64,000 bases of DNA. Origin: Henckelia pumila (Eukaryota > Streptophyta > Magnoliopsida > Lamiales > Gesneriaceae). Location of the stretch: the NCBI RefSeq assembly GCF_033568475.1, contig NC_133123.1, positions 3,286,001-3,350,000 of the forward strand, given 5' to 3'. The notes under the pieces were generated by a model. That model made no database searches. It saw only the letters and a program-made list of their open reading frames with translations, and had not been told where the DNA came from. Shown here in pieces: positions 23,701 through 36,057 of this stretch (positions within the stretch are counted from its first letter, which is position 1; the number at the start of each line of letters is the position of its first letter). Position numbers and translations under genes: made by a program.

Positions 23701-24614
23701 AAGAAAATTGTTATTTAATTTTCGCAGATAAAATAACTTATATTATATCGACAAAACTGTGGATAATTTGCCACTTTAGCACGACCTAAAAATTAGGTAC
23801 CTGATTCGAAATTTTTTATAAAAAATTAGGTGCTTAAATTAGCTAGGTGAGTAAGATTTAAATTGACTTAAGTATGTCGTATTGTAAAAAAAACGATATT
23901 GTTGTGACAAATCTATTTCGAACCCCAAAACAAGATGTTTATTTATGGTGTAACCAAATTGATAGATACAAAAACCAACGATCATTACATAACATGGAGC
24001 GTATAGGAATGAAAATTAATTCAATCGCTAAAAGACTTCATCAACTCATGAGCGACGAAAATCTTGATTCTCGTCACAATATTCAAAAATTAAAAATATA
24101 TGAGTTATAAATTATTAAAAAAATCGATAATTCAGCTGCTAGATAATTTAAAATTCAAAATCTATATTATTTAAGACATGTAGTCGTCCGTTCGTCCGTC
24201 TGTCCATATAAATTAAGATTCGAAACCAGAATTCCTGAGACGCATATCTATATATACACATTAAACTCAGAGCTACACTGAGTTAAAGGTCGTCCTAACC
24301 TCTTTATATCATTTTTTCCTTTGTAACAAGAAAAGTTGTATTTTTACATGGTGTTTTGTGATATTAACAATCTCACATTCTTACTCATGTATGACCAAAT
24401 GTATCTATTTCATGTATTACAAATTATAGATCCTCGCAATCGATTTGGACTAACAAGCATACTAGATCAAATTGAAATCAATCAGATTTAGAGTTTAAGT
24501 AATTTTCACGGAGACCGGTATTTTTTATTATGCTTTTTATTAATAAACTTAATGTAGATAGATTAATTTTAGTTGGTGAGTGGAATGATTTAAAATTGCA
24601 CTAACCACTAATGA
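23701..24614. other. A+T-rich spacer
   Basis: No gene is supported. The frame at 23874-24110 on the plus strand has no recognisable motif and an unremarkable composition. Confidence 0.5.
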
Positions 24615-24622
24615 AATATAAC

Positions 24623-24843
24623 TAGGGCTGGGATATCGAACTAAAATATCGACTTTTCGTGATACCGTACCGAACTTTTTTCGAAATATAGACATTTTTT
24701 TGGTATATTGAATTTTTTTTCGGTATCTATTCGGTACCAATATAAATTTTTTTCATACCAACATCTCAGAATTTCGATATCGGTACCGGTATAAATTTTT
24801 TTCATGCCAATATTTTTTATCGTATACCGAAAACCCACCCCTA
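24623..24843. mobile_element. hAT-type MITE, 221 bp
   Basis: Ends TAGGGCTGGG and CCCACCCCTA form imperfect inverted repeats. The 8-bp flanks match exactly (AATATAAC at 24615-24622 and 24844-24851). The interior is made of repeated TATCGGTAC-like, CGGTATACC-like and AAATTTTTTTCAT motifs and is non-coding. Confidence 0.85.
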
Positions 24844-24851
24844 AATATAAC

Positions 24852-26102
24852 TAATCAACTTAGATGGCGGAGATTAAATTGAGAATGAATCAAATTCAAG
24901 CGCATTGATATATGCACATAATGGTATCAGACTCAACTATGTAACACGTGTTCAAATTCAATCATTTATTCAAAGTATTGCGTAATTACCGTGAAAATTC
25001 ATGAATTGTTTATCAACAAATTTCTAAAATTAATAAATCTATTTTTTTAACCGCCCAAAATCTTATATTTTACTTTAATTATATAAAAATATACTTTGAT
25101 TCATGGAATCCCAACATTTTCACATAAAACCACACACTAAAACCGATTATTAATTGTATCTAGTTGGTTTAACCATGTGTTCATTGAGATTATGAAGTTA
25201 ACCTCCAACCTCTAGCCTTTGGTTTGAAATCAAACAACAAATACGTAGACCAGATTATTTGCATGTTATGCAATGGTAAACAAATATAAATCAATAATTA
25301 CACGCAATAAGAATATAAGTCATTTGAATCAAAACCAAACATCAAACACAGTCTCACATCCGTCCTATCATGGTCTCGATAAAAAATAATTTACTTCATA
25401 CATTCAAAAAAAAAAAACAATGTTTAAATCTATAAAATAATATTTGAGAAGAGAAATATTGAAAGATCCTCTTTTTCTCTACTCGATCTCAGTCCTAACC
25501 ACCAATTTTGGCGCATCGAAAGTTGCTATATTGTCTTTGGGCTTTATTTATTTATATCTCCTCAAAAGCCCTTGGAAATATCTATTAAGTTTCAATAGTT
25601 AAGAATTTACAAATATGATTTTTTTTTCACTCATTTTACGTTAGCGTGTGTCCAAATGTGGGCATGACAATATTTTTTTTCTTGCATTTTTTACGACTCG
25701 TGTTCGGGTACGTGTTCGTCGGTCCTAGTGTGAGTACTCCAGCAACTTTCCTTTACAAATATTGATGACCTTCGCTTAGGGGCACGCGACCGTGGGTTTG
25801 GCTGTGGCCAGAACAACAGGACATGTTGATCAGAGTTCTTTATTGCATGGTATTTGGCTCAACTTCGACCATCCTTTTGACCCCCTCATGCACTCTTTAT
25901 TTTCGGCACTTTTCGAGTGTTTTGTTAAGTGAAATACATTTGTTGACTTTTCAATTATTATTATTTTTCATCCTTTTGAGTTTCTGTCAACACTACATGA
26001 CAAATGTAATTCGAATGAATAATCGCAAAAGTAAGATGCATACAAGCCATGTAACACACAAAAAATGACGTGAAATATATGGAATGAAAAATGACAACAC
26101 TT
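24852..26102. other. A+T-rich spacer
   Basis: No gene or RNA is supported. The stretch 25630-25900 has more balanced composition but no frame with a recognisable motif. Confidence 0.5.
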
Positions 26103-26105
26103 TTA

Positions 26106-26446
26106 GGGAGTGTTTGCAATCACTAAAAAAAAGTGATTGTTAACTTTTAGTTTAAAAAAATTATTTTTGTGTGTTTCTTAAACTTAGATTATGTGTTAGC
26201 TTATGCTTAACTTAATTGAAATCTAAAAGCTAGTCATGTGGTGATTATGATTCTCCAAAAGTGATTTTAATAAGAAGGTCATTATTAAAATCACTCTAAT
26301 CACTTATTTATCAAACACTACCCAACTTTGATTTTTAGATTATCACATTTGTTTTCAAACACTACCAACTTTTGATTTTTCTTAATTTTTTTATAATCTA
26401 TAAATTAATCACTTCTACAAAAGCACAATCTATTGCAAACACTCCC
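26106..26446. mobile_element. Tourist-like (PIF/Harbinger) MITE, 341 bp
   Basis: It starts GGGAGTGTTTGCAAT and ends ATTGCAAACACTCCC. It is flanked by TTA at 26103-26105 and 26447-26449. It is closely related over its full length to the copy at 9767-10108. Its terminal repeats match each other better than those of the other copy. Confidence 0.92.
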
Positions 26447-26549
26447 TTAATTTTGTGCTTATGATCAATTATCATTTTGCGTATTAATCGTATGAGGAAA
26501 GTGATTGAATTATTAACTGTTAGGTATACACTTCTACCACCGTCTAGCT

Positions 26550-26976
26550 TAGGGGTGCAAACGAACTGAACCTGTTCGTAAGCTTTACGAGTCTGTTCGA
26601 TAAATATTTGATTCGTATTCGAGCTTATCGAACTCGAGCCGAATTCGAACATGTTCGAACTTTTTTTCTAGCCGAGCTCGAGCCGAAATTACTCTGTTCG
26701 ATAGTTCGCGAGCCTTAATATTTAATTAATATAATATAATTATATAATAATATATATAAATTTCGAGCTTTCGAACCATAATATCCGAATAGTTCATGAT
26801 TAGGTTCGAATATTTCGAACCGAACTCGAACTTCATTTCGAGCCGAACTCGAGCCAAAATATTTGAAATTATCGAACTTCGAATCGAGCTCGAACTCGAA
26901 TATACTCTTATCGAGCCGAATTCGAACCTTAAAATTTTACCATTATTCGGCTCGATTCGGTTCGTTTGCACCTCTA
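26550..26976. mobile_element. hAT-type MITE, 427 bp, rich in TTCGAA/CTCGAG motifs
   Basis: Ends TAGGGGTGCAAACGAACTGA and GGTTCGTTTGCACCTCTA are inverted repeats. Target duplications GTCTAGCT at 26542-26549 and 26977-26984 match perfectly. The interior is a dense array of short palindromic TCGAAC, CTCGAG and GAGCCGAA motifs, giving strong self-complementarity. Non-coding. Confidence 0.93.
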
Positions 26977-26984
26977 GTCTAGCT

Positions 26985-28340
26985 CTAGCTCATCATCATC
27001 TTATTTGGTTCCTTTTTTTGGCACCTACGTTCAACCTGCACAAAGCAAAAAAAAATATCAGTAAGCAATATACGATATATCAAGAAATCGGGCCTAAGAC
27101 ACACTGATATGGCCTCTCCAATATCACTAGCGAACCACGACGAATACCATAAAAGGTTTTCCAAGCCTATACACTCTCAATGCCTCTACACACAGTAGAA
27201 ATCCCACAATCAAAACGAGAACGAGAGAGAAAGAGAGCAGCAACACCACACAAACACTCAGTCACGAAAGAGGAAGCTCACAAAGCAGTCTTCACTCTAT
27301 CTTGCACTCTCACAATCACTCGCTGACAGCCTCACTTCACACATAAGAAAGGATAAGAAATGCTCTGCCTTTTCTCACATATCGGCCGCCTCACTTAGAA
27401 GCAGAATGAATCAATTGAATGCTCACTAATTTGCAATTAGGACTGGAGAGGAGATATAAAGAAAAGAGTCTTGGGATTTATGGACCGAAAAATAAATAGA
27501 GAGTTGGGTCAAATCCCAACATTAACAATGTTGTTTAAAGTATTAAAGACTTCATGTTTTTCTTTATTCAGAATTATTATATTAACAAGGAAGGAAAATA
27601 AATTAATAAGGAGGGCATTGTAATAATTAATTTTAGTATATTTAAGTGAAATTCACAAATTAATAATAAAAAAATAAAATAAAATACTATCCAATTTAGA
27701 ATTTTGTTTTCATTAATTCCACCTCCACGTTGATACATTTTAAAATCCGTGAAGTAACTAACATTACATCACTACATTCAATTGTTTGATGGTATTTTTT
27801 TCCTTTTTAAAGTATATTTATTTTAATCTTATATATTACACATTGAGATTATCTCGTCCGAATATAGAACGTCAAATTTGAAATTTCACAAATACTCTTC
27901 TCTGATAACATTATAGTATATATTTAAACATAAGTAGGAAAATTACGCTAATAATTTTTGAAAATATGAAATCACATATTTTAATCGTTAAGTAGATGAA
28001 AAACTATGAAAAATTACGTGAAAAACGAATTATGAAAAATTACGTTTTTTCGTTCTCCACACTCTTTTTCCGTGTACTTATATCACATTCAGAGTATATT
28101 GACAAAATTAAGTAGATTACCAAAATATTCAAGTAGAAAAATATCGAGGCTACTGCATATTAAACAATTTGAATCAAACTTAAGGAAAAGAAAAAAAAAA
28201 AAAGAAAGAAAAAAAAAATATGGGTGGGAAGGTTTGTGTCTCAGTCCGCTGCCAATAAGACGATAAATCGAGTGGGATGCATCCGCATGTGGTAGGTAGT
28301 AGGATGGTATCATGCGCACCATAAGGACACGTTAGCATCT
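26985..28340. other. Spacer with a less A+T-rich stretch upstream of the CFI68-like gene
   Basis: The stretch 27090-27440 is rich in CA, CTC and GAGA motifs and unlike its surroundings. It has no long ORF and could be a repeat remnant or an unannotated non-coding transcript. From 27500 the sequence is A+T-rich; 28180-28220 is a poly-purine tract. Confidence 0.4.
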
Positions 28341-28588
28341 ATGAAGTGCATTACGATTTACGGGATAGACTTGCCTTCAGTTTTATCCCCTATCAAACGC
28401 GACCTCAACATTAGGGTTTCTCCAGTTCGAAATTGGAAGGGAAAATTATCAGCTCCCGGTAAGATCCGTCGATCAAATCTTTGTTTTTTTCCCTCTATGG
28501 TCCGAGATTTTGTTTCAGGGCTTTAATTTTAAAAAAATTATCATTTTATAAACATAGCCCTGAAATCAACCCTAGTTTTAGTCAAGTC
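28341..28588 (+). promoter_or_regulatory. 5' leader of the CFI68-like gene with possible leader intron
   Basis: A typical plant leader sequence (ATTAGGGTTTCTCC) is followed by CCCGGTAAGATCC near 28455, a good donor. TTTTAG at about 28576-28581 could act as acceptor just before the ATG at 28589. An ATG at 28341 opens a 61-codon upstream frame, but the transcription start is unknown, so it may not be transcribed. Confidence 0.4.
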
Positions 28589-30673
28589 ATGGATGAAAAT
28601 GAAGATAGAGGCAGTGGCTATGGCGGAGATCCGAACGAGCAGTTTCACCGGAACGAAGCGATCTCCGCTGTGGCGGACGAGGGTTTTATGGCTGAGGAGG
28701 ACGATGACTACGAAGATCTCTACAACGACGTTAATGTTGGCGAGAACTTCATGCAGTCTCTTAGGAAGAACGAGGATAACATAGGGCAAAAGATTGAGCA
28801 AGTTCCGGAGAACAAAGAAAAGTCCACTCCTCCACCATCTCTTCCACAGCAGCCGGTAGTGGTGAATACCGGTGTGGGTTTGCTTGATGAGAGGGATACT
28901 TCTAGGGTTCCTGGTGGAGTAGAAGGGTATCAGAATGTGGGATTTGGAGGAAATATTAATGCGAGTAATGTTGGAGTTGGTAGAGGTGTGGGAGCACCTC
29001 CAGGTGGTGGTGGACTAAGGCTTGAGCTGGGGCAGTCATCAAATAAAGCAGTTGATGTGGAGCAGATGGTGAATAACAGTGTCATGAATAATCAACAGAT
29101 GGTTCAGCACCATCAGCCCCGTGTCGCTAACACAGAAAATATTATGAATGTTGGAATTACAGGGAATGCGAATGGAACTGGTGGAAATATGTTTGGAGGT
29201 GATATCGGCGGTGGTGTTGGAGGTGGAGGTGGGGGGGCTGGGACTACTCTTTATGTTGGAGATCTGCATTGGTGGACGACAGATGCTGAGCTGGAGCTGG
29301 AACTGTGCAAGTATGGACCGGTGAGGGAGGTGAAGTTCTTTGATGAGAGAGCCAGTGGGAAGTCAAAAGGATATTGCCAAGTTGAGTTTTATGATCCTGC
29401 AGCGGCCACTGCTTGCAAGGAAGGGATGAATGGGCATCTCTTCAATGGCCGACCTTGTGTTGTTGCATATGCCTCGCCGTATAATGTCAAAAGAATGGGT
29501 GAAGCCCAGGTCAACAGGAACCAACAGATTGGACAGACGGCTGTTAATCAACCAAGGAGGGGGCCTGGGGATTTGCCCAACAGACCTATTGGTGTTGGTG
29601 GCAATATTTCCACTGTTGGAAATAATCAAGGTGGTGGTGGCAGTAGTGTTGGTGGTGATAATAATGGCCGAGGTTTCGGTAGAGGAAATTGGGGTAGAGG
29701 CAATTCTCAAGGGGGGATGGGAAATAGGGGCCCTATGGGTCACATGAGGGGTCGGACTGGTGGAATGGGTGTTCGTGGCCTAGTGGGGAATGGTAATGGA
29801 TTTGTGCAGGGGATCGGTGCCACACCTCCAATGTTGCATCCTCAAGCAATGATGGGTCAAGGTTTTGATCCAGCTTTTGGAGGCCCAATGGGCCGAATGG
29901 GTACTTATGGGGGCTTTCCTGGTGCTCCTGCGGCACCCTTTTCAGGAATGATGTCTTCATTTGGGCCTGTTGGAAATGTTGGTTTGCCTGGTGTTGCTCC
30001 ACATGTTAACCCTGCATTCTTTGGGAGGGGAATGCCCATAAATGGCATGGGCATGATGCCTAATCCTGGCGTCGAGGGGCCAAATATGATGATGTGGTCA
30101 GATCCTAATGTTGGAGGATGGGCAGGTGAAGATCCTGGAGGGAGAGTTCGAGAGTCTAGCTATGGGGAAGAAGCTGCATCTGACCATCAGTATGGAGAAG
30201 GAAGTCAAGAGAGAGGGCCATGGCCAAATGCAACGAAAGAAAAAGACAGGGGATCAGAAAGGGACTGGTCTGGCTCTTCTGAGAGAAGATACCGGGATGA
30301 TAGAGGAGGTGGGTTTGACAGAGATGCGCCTAGAGAGAAAGATATGGGGCGCGATCATGATTGGACAGAGAGGAGGCATCGTGATGACAGGGATGTCGGA
30401 AGAGACAGGGAGAGGGAGAGGGAGCGTGACCGTGACCGCGAACGATCCCAGGACCGTGACCGTGATCGGGAGCGAGAACGTACTAGAGATGATAGGGAGC
30501 GATATTCAGATCATCATAGGTACAGAAATCGAGAGGCTGAACAAGATGATGAATGGGACAGGGGAAGATCATCAAGGGCTCACAGCAAGTCAAAGTTAGC
30601 ACACGAGGACGAGCATAGATCAAGATCAAGGGATGCTGAATATGGGAAAAGGCGTCGTCTCACCTCTGAGTGA
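28589..30673 (+). CDS. CFI68: CFIm68/CPSF6-like pre-mRNA 3'-end processing protein
   Basis: One uninterrupted frame of 694 residues runs from ATG 28589. An acidic N-terminus (MDENEDRGSGYGG...EEDDDYEDLYNDV) is followed by a Gly/Asn-rich region. An RRM occupies about 219-295 (TLYVGDLHWWTTDAELELE ... GKSKGYCQVEFYDP). The WWTTD motif is the signature of the CFIm68/CPSF6 RRM, which in animals binds the CFIm25 subunit. Gly/Met/Pro-rich sequence follows to about 545. The C-terminus is Arg/Asp/Glu-rich (many RD, RE and ER dipeptides, 560-690), resembling the RS-like tail of CFIm68. The protein is expected in the nucleus in cleavage factor I, influencing poly(A)-site choice. The frame also fits from 28481, but the MDENED start has the better context and family match. 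The gene family is clear; one-to-one orthology is not proven. Confidence 0.88.
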   Translation: MDENEDRGSGYGGDPNEQFHRNEAISAVADEGFMAEEDDDYEDLYNDVNVGENFMQSLRKNEDNIGQKIEQVPENKEKSTPPPSLPQQPVVVNTGVGLLDERDTSRVPGGVEGYQNVGFGGNINASNVGVGRGVGAPPGGGGLRLELGQSSNKAVDVEQMVNNSVMNNQQMVQHHQPRVANTENIMNVGITGNANGTGGNMFGGDIGGGVGGGGGGAGTTLYVGDLHWWTTDAELELELCKYGPVREVKFFDERASGKSKGYCQVEFYDPAAATACKEGMNGHLFNGRPCVVAYASPYNVKRMGEAQVNRNQQIGQTAVNQPRRGPGDLPNRPIGVGGNISTVGNNQGGGGSSVGGDNNGRGFGRGNWGRGNSQGGMGNRGPMGHMRGRTGGMGVRGLVGNGNGFVQGIGATPPMLHPQAMMGQGFDPAFGGPMGRMGTYGGFPGAPAAPFSGMMSSFGPVGNVGLPGVAPHVNPAFFGRGMPINGMGMMPNPGVEGPNMMMWSDPNVGGWAGEDPGGRVRESSYGEEAASDHQYGEGSQERGPWPNATKEKDRGSERDWSGSSERRYRDDRGGGFDRDAPREKDMGRDHDWTERRHRDDRDVGRDRERERERDRDRERSQDRDRDRERERTRDDRERYSDHHRYRNREAEQDDEWDRGRSSRAHSKSKLAHEDEHRSRSRDAEYGKRRRLTSE

Positions 30674-33600
30674 CTCGATTTGATGCAGGATTTCTCGAGA
30701 TATAGTTTAAAAAATATGATTGGACCCTAAATAAATGTTGTTAACTGCGATCTCTCCAAGTATTTGCTAGCTTTTTCTATGGAATGCCAGACTTCTACGA
30801 ACACTGGTGGGTTTTGGTAACTTCCTTGCTTCAATGTTCTGAGATTCCCTTCAAGGGCCATGCTTGTCCTTTAGTCAAGTAAGTTGTCACTCTTAAGCTT
30901 TCTCTTTACAAGTTTGAACAATTTGTAAATATCTTCATATGTTCCATATTTTTGGTTTCTCTTAGTAGAAAGGTTGTTTGTTTGCCTCATATATAAGCAT
31001 ATCCCTCTATATTTACATTTATCTCATTCGTGGTACTCCAATGAATAGTTCTTATGGCACCTAAATGCCTTTTCTACGGTCTTAAGAAGATAATCTGCCA
31101 TCATCATCCCCTTTTGCCATGAATGCTTGGTTTACTAGTCTTTGGATCACCTCCTTAGTGTGTTGGAAATGGGAGGTGGCAGAGGTTATACACTTATACC
31201 GTGTGAAATGGAAGATGCGGGGAAATCTCAACTTTGGGCAGTGGATTGACAAATGAAATCATGAGTGCACAATTTGGAGTTGATGTTTTTGTGGTCCAGA
31301 GATCCCAGTTGAGGCAGTTGTGGGTTCTGATATTGGGATTGTAGCAGTGGTTTATGAGATGCTTGATGGTGATTTTGGTATGTTTTTGGGATCAATTCAG
31401 TTGCATGAACATGTAAGTGTTGTTGGCACCTATGTTACACTCCCTGCATGAGGGAGATGGCAGTTGGATAATATGGTCTGGACTGTGGAGGGTATTGTTG
31501 AGGATGGTTGAACTTAGTGACTTGAAAGTAGGGGCCTACCTGACTTGATTATTAAGTAATCACCAACATTGATAATGGATATTTCTGTTGTCTTTAACTC
31601 TGTAGGCTCTATATGTTAACAATATGTTACAACCTCGGCAGCCCATAATGCTCCAGGCCCAAAAGACATAACTTATCAAAGACGAACCCATGGCAAGTTT
31701 CGATCACTTGCATCTTAGAAGATTGGTGTTTTATCTTTTGTTATTATTTGAATAAGTGGATTATTCCTTGGGGAATTTATCCAGCGTTAGGATTGGTTTT
31801 ATCAATTTGTTAGGATTGGTTTTATCCTTAGCTTTGTCATATATTGTTATCTAGATTAGGTGCTTGCTTGTATTTATACCATTGGAATGAAATAAACGAG
31901 CAGCTCAAGTTTTATTCTCAATTATCTTCACAGAGATCGTGAGGTTCTCTCATTATTCGAGCCTCGACTCAATCACTCAATAAAAATAGGTAAACAAGGA
32001 CGTAAAACTCCGAAACATAAGAAAATCGTCACTGACGATTTTTACATCTATCGACCCGTAACCAGATTCGTGTCTCGTGAACGTGACACAATATATTTCT
32101 GATTCTTGCCCTTCCATTGTATTCTTCGCCCTCTTGTAATGATGGTATAAATAGGAAATTACAGAACCCTTGAAATTACTGCACCCAAGGGTTCTGTATG
32201 CACTATGCAGTACAATTAACTCTTCCACTGCTTTTCTTTAAGCTATATTTATGGTTGAAAAATGAAAAGAGAATGAGAAGCAAAGTATTCTGATGGACGT
32301 TGTAAAGTAGTCCACAATTATTTGGTTCCAAGCATGCACGTGTTTTTTTGCAATCTGTAGAATTAGGTGTAGTCCCTCTGGACAGACTGAGCTTATCTGA
32401 AATCTCAACTTATTTTATATCACGATGTTGCGATGGTCCATTATATTTTTCAACCACCATATTCTGATCATAAACTGCGATTCACTTGGTGTAATTAATT
32501 TAAATAATATGGAATGTTCCTCTGATGATATTGAGATGGAGTTGATTGACAATCTGAGGAATTTATCATCCATAAAACTTTGTTACATACATGAGTTATA
32601 CATGAGTTTATGATTCGATGATACATGTGATGCTGCAATTTTTTGTCTCACATTTTTCTTTTGATGTTAGCTGGAAGGCTGTCTTTTTTCATCTGAAGCT
32701 TTTCTTCTGGAGTCGGAATTCTTGCCCTAGTGGATAGTGCATGAAACTTCTAGTCAAGGGAGGATGAGATGGCATGGTGACACTTCTTAGCTGGAATCGA
32801 TTTGCTTGTGGAACCTTTTATTTCAGTTACTAGACTCTTTATATGTTTTATGTTAAATATGGCCATTGAATGGACTAAAATTCTGAAGTGTGTGAGACCT
32901 ACTGGAGTTTGAGAATGTTAACTGTATGGATTTGATGTGTTAGATTGAAGTCACAGGATCTTACCGTTTACACCCCCCTTTTTTTGTATGATTTTTTCTG
33001 TAATTCTTTACCCCCCATGTTTTTTTTTGGTTGGGTGTATTCATGTTAATTCACTGCTATTTTACCAAGATCATGTAGAATGCTAACCACGCCTCTGTAA
33101 ATCCAGAATTTTGTACAGGCAGTCACACTTGTATATATTATATAGAATGCCATTTTTTGTTCAAAGTTGTATATATATCGTTATTATTCATAAATCGGCC
33201 GGGTCTTGGATGACAGATTTTTGTTTTTACTTTGCTGCGACATTGTGGCATGCATTTGGATGTTAAGTTGACTGTATTTGGTGATCAAGAAATCAGCAAG
33301 ATGTTTGTGTTAACTAACATTTACTGAATTTTTTGGGTAGTATGTTATATGAATGATCTCAATTTCTTTTCTTCGAACTTCTACTTCTATGCTTGATGTT
33401 AAACTTAGGTTCGATTCGTGTTTTATGTTCTTTGTGAGACTGGGAAAAATCGGTAGATTACTTACTCTTACCTTTCGAAACAGACGCACATTAATAATTC
33501 AATTTTTTTTTATTTTTATAAAGGTATTCTTCTGTTGTAACATAAAACAAACGGTCCAGACAACCATGCAAACTCACATTACATAAAACTTGATTCAAGG

Positions 33601-34150
33601 GTATTGGTGAAATAACGATTGGTTTTTGGTGAAAGCCATAGCTGATCCATTATCTCTTGCCGAGGAAGCTGTTATTGTAGAGTTCATTTGTCGATCGTGA
33701 TGCCAATCAAGTAGTTAACAATTTTGCTTCTTTTTGGTTTGCTTAATGGACACTGTTCAGCTTCAAAGAGCTTTGTATCTTGTTTTTTTATTAGTTTTGT
33801 AAATATTTAATTGGTTGGTTGATAATAAAATATTATTTTCGTCAAAGAAAAAATATGAAAGAAAGTTGGTTGATAATGAAATACTATTTTTGTTAAAGAA
33901 AAGAAAGAAAGAAATGGTCATTGGTTTCTCCTTTTGCTTTTATTGAAAAGCCAGAACGTAAAAAGTTACATCACAAGAAAAACAGGTTATTTGCATTCAT
34001 CTTTTTTGTACTTTTTTGTTTGTAAGTTGTCACTCACTTTTCTTATCTATTATTAGTACTATTAAAAGTATGGATGGTGGACAAAATCTTTGCATCATCA
34101 AATTTCATTATTGCTCTAATTTTGTTATTTAGAGTATAAAGTATGATTAT
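30674..34150. other. CFI68-like 3' region and long gene-free stretch
   Basis: The first few hundred bases are the 3' UTR. From 31000 to 33900 the composition stays fairly balanced but all frames are short. Around 31740-32230 the sequence (TATTTATACC..., then AATAAACGAGCAGCTCAAG) has the look of an LTR fragment, without definable ends. No gene is supported here; a long or alternatively spliced 3' UTR cannot be excluded. Confidence 0.4.
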
Positions 34151-34151
34151 G

Positions 34152-34155
<4 letters not shown>

Positions 34156-34185
<30 letters not shown>
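34156..34185. repeat. (TA)n microsatellite
   Basis: About 15 TA units are seen, followed by a G+C-richer motif GGTGCGGGGAATCCGTGCAC that looks like the start of an undefined repeat. Confidence 0.9.
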
Positions 34186-34187
<2 letters not shown>

Positions 34188-34792
34188 TGCGGGGAATCCG
34201 TGCACACCCGTGCTCAAAACAATTTCGATTGACTTGAAATTTTCACGGTAGGATCGTTTCAAAAATATATATATAACATTTCAGCTGCCCAACCAATGTT
34301 GCCCAACTCGTTACTTTTGATGTTAATTTTTAATTGGTAAAAAAACAACAAAACACTAATTTAATATGATAAATTTAGAATGAGAATTAAAATAATAAAT
34401 AAAACTAATAATTAACATGAAATAATACGTAGTGAAACTATCATTTATATATAATAATGATTAAGAAAACATTTATTTAAGATGACTAAATCATCGATGA
34501 TGATAATATAAACTATTAATTAATATAAAGTAATATATTTTAAAAAATATATAAACTAATTACTAACGATAATATTTCTTTGATATTTTCTCTTAATTAA
34601 TCTATCTGCATACTACATACAAGTGATATAGAAATAAGAACATGGAGGGAATTTTTTTTCCATTCCGAATTTATCACTTCGCCCTCGAATTGTGCATCGA
34701 TAAAAAAAACATACATCAGCATGAAAATTATGAAAAATTGAGGTAAAAAATAAGGATGAAAAGGAGATTAAAATTTTTAGTCAAATTTAATA

Positions 34793-35074
34793 CTTCCTCC
34801 GTCCCAATTAATACTTCCTCCATCCCAATTATATTGTTCATGTTTTCTTTTTTATTTGTCTCAAATATATAGTCATATACCATATTTAGTAATATGTTTT
34901 TATACTTCTTTATTAATATACCCCTATTAACTACACTTTGAAAATTGTGCAATCATTTTTTAATACATTAAATAGGGATAAAATAGGAAATTTATATAAA
35001 ATTTGCTTTTCCAATACATTTTTCTTAATCTGTGTGAAAATCTAAAGAAAACATTATATATGTGACGGAGGGAG
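34793..35074. mobile_element. Stowaway-like (Tc1/mariner) MITE, about 282 bp
   Basis: The left end CTTCCTCCGTCCC and right end GTGACGGAGGGAG are inverted repeats flanked by TA, the typical Stowaway target. The left terminal repeat is itself duplicated about 21 bases further in (CTTCCTCCATCCCAATTA). The interior is A+T-rich and non-coding. Confidence 0.85.
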
Positions 35075-35076
35075 TA

Positions 35077-36057
35077 ATATATAGTAATATTTTGGGATGG
35101 CTCTTGATCCTCATGAAATTAAAGATTTCTTAATTGAAACGACTGGATATTTGCTATAAACTGCTAGGATTAATAGAACCTATGAAGTGCGGGCCAGACG
35201 GAAAATGGTTTTACTCAATGATGTTCAAAACAAGGATAAATGAAAAATATATATTTTGTGTGCATGTACACATTTTGTATGTTATTTTCTTATATATATT
35301 TTAATTTTCAAAATCCTTAAAAACCAAAGATTATGCTTAAAAAATATATCAAAGTGATAATAAATATACAAAATACGATAAACATAACAATAAAAAATTG
35401 TACATATTTGTTTTACTATCACAATAAAAAGAACTAATATTAATTTTATTTCAATATATATTTATATTTTCATCAAATATGTGTTTTAAATAAGATACAT
35501 ACAAAGAAAAAAACACAATAATCGAATTTATTTTCAAAAGTTATAAAATAGTAATGATCATTTACGTGCAAAGCATGTACTTAATACCAGTAAGTATAAA
35601 AATTATAATTATAAATATGCAAAGGACTTGAATGATAAAAGAAGAAGAAAAAAAAAGAGATGAATGGAAAGAATTATTATTATTTTTTTTGAAATATGAA
35701 TGGAAAGAAAAATAATATAGAATAAAGAGAAACAAAACAATGGGCCTCCAATTGAGTTCAGTCTCTCGTCTAGATATTAGAAGCCCACTGATCCAATGAT
35801 ATGAAACTTGACGGAAGGGCACATTTGTAATTTAGCGGGATCGCTTTTCGGTCGCCGCGTTTATTGCCCGAGCTAACGCCGCATACATTTTTCTAGGTTT
35901 AGGGTTTTCTTCAGCATTTTAATCGTAAATTCTCATTATGAGATTCGATTCCGCAATTTTTTGTCTGCGAATCGAAGTTTAAAACTTTTTTTTTTGGGTG
36001 TTGAATTGCGAGAAGATACTATTGGTGGTCAACGAAATAGATGATCGGCAGCATTAC
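35077..36057. other. Spacer and leader of the small unknown gene
   Basis: This is A+T-rich to about 35830. Then a G+C-rich stretch (CGGTCGCCGCG) and TAGGTTTAGGGTTTT near 35895 mark the probable start and leader of the plus-strand gene at 36058. The AGGGTTT telo-box-like motif is common in plant housekeeping leaders. Confidence 0.5.

Noticed and set aside
29039-30002. Minus-strand frames inside the CFI68-like gene
   Set aside because: Antisense shadows of Gly/Asn- and Met/Pro-rich coding sequence with no recognisable motifs.
31740-32230. Possible solo LTR
   Set aside because: LTR-like features are present but no TG...CA ends with matching target duplications could be defined.
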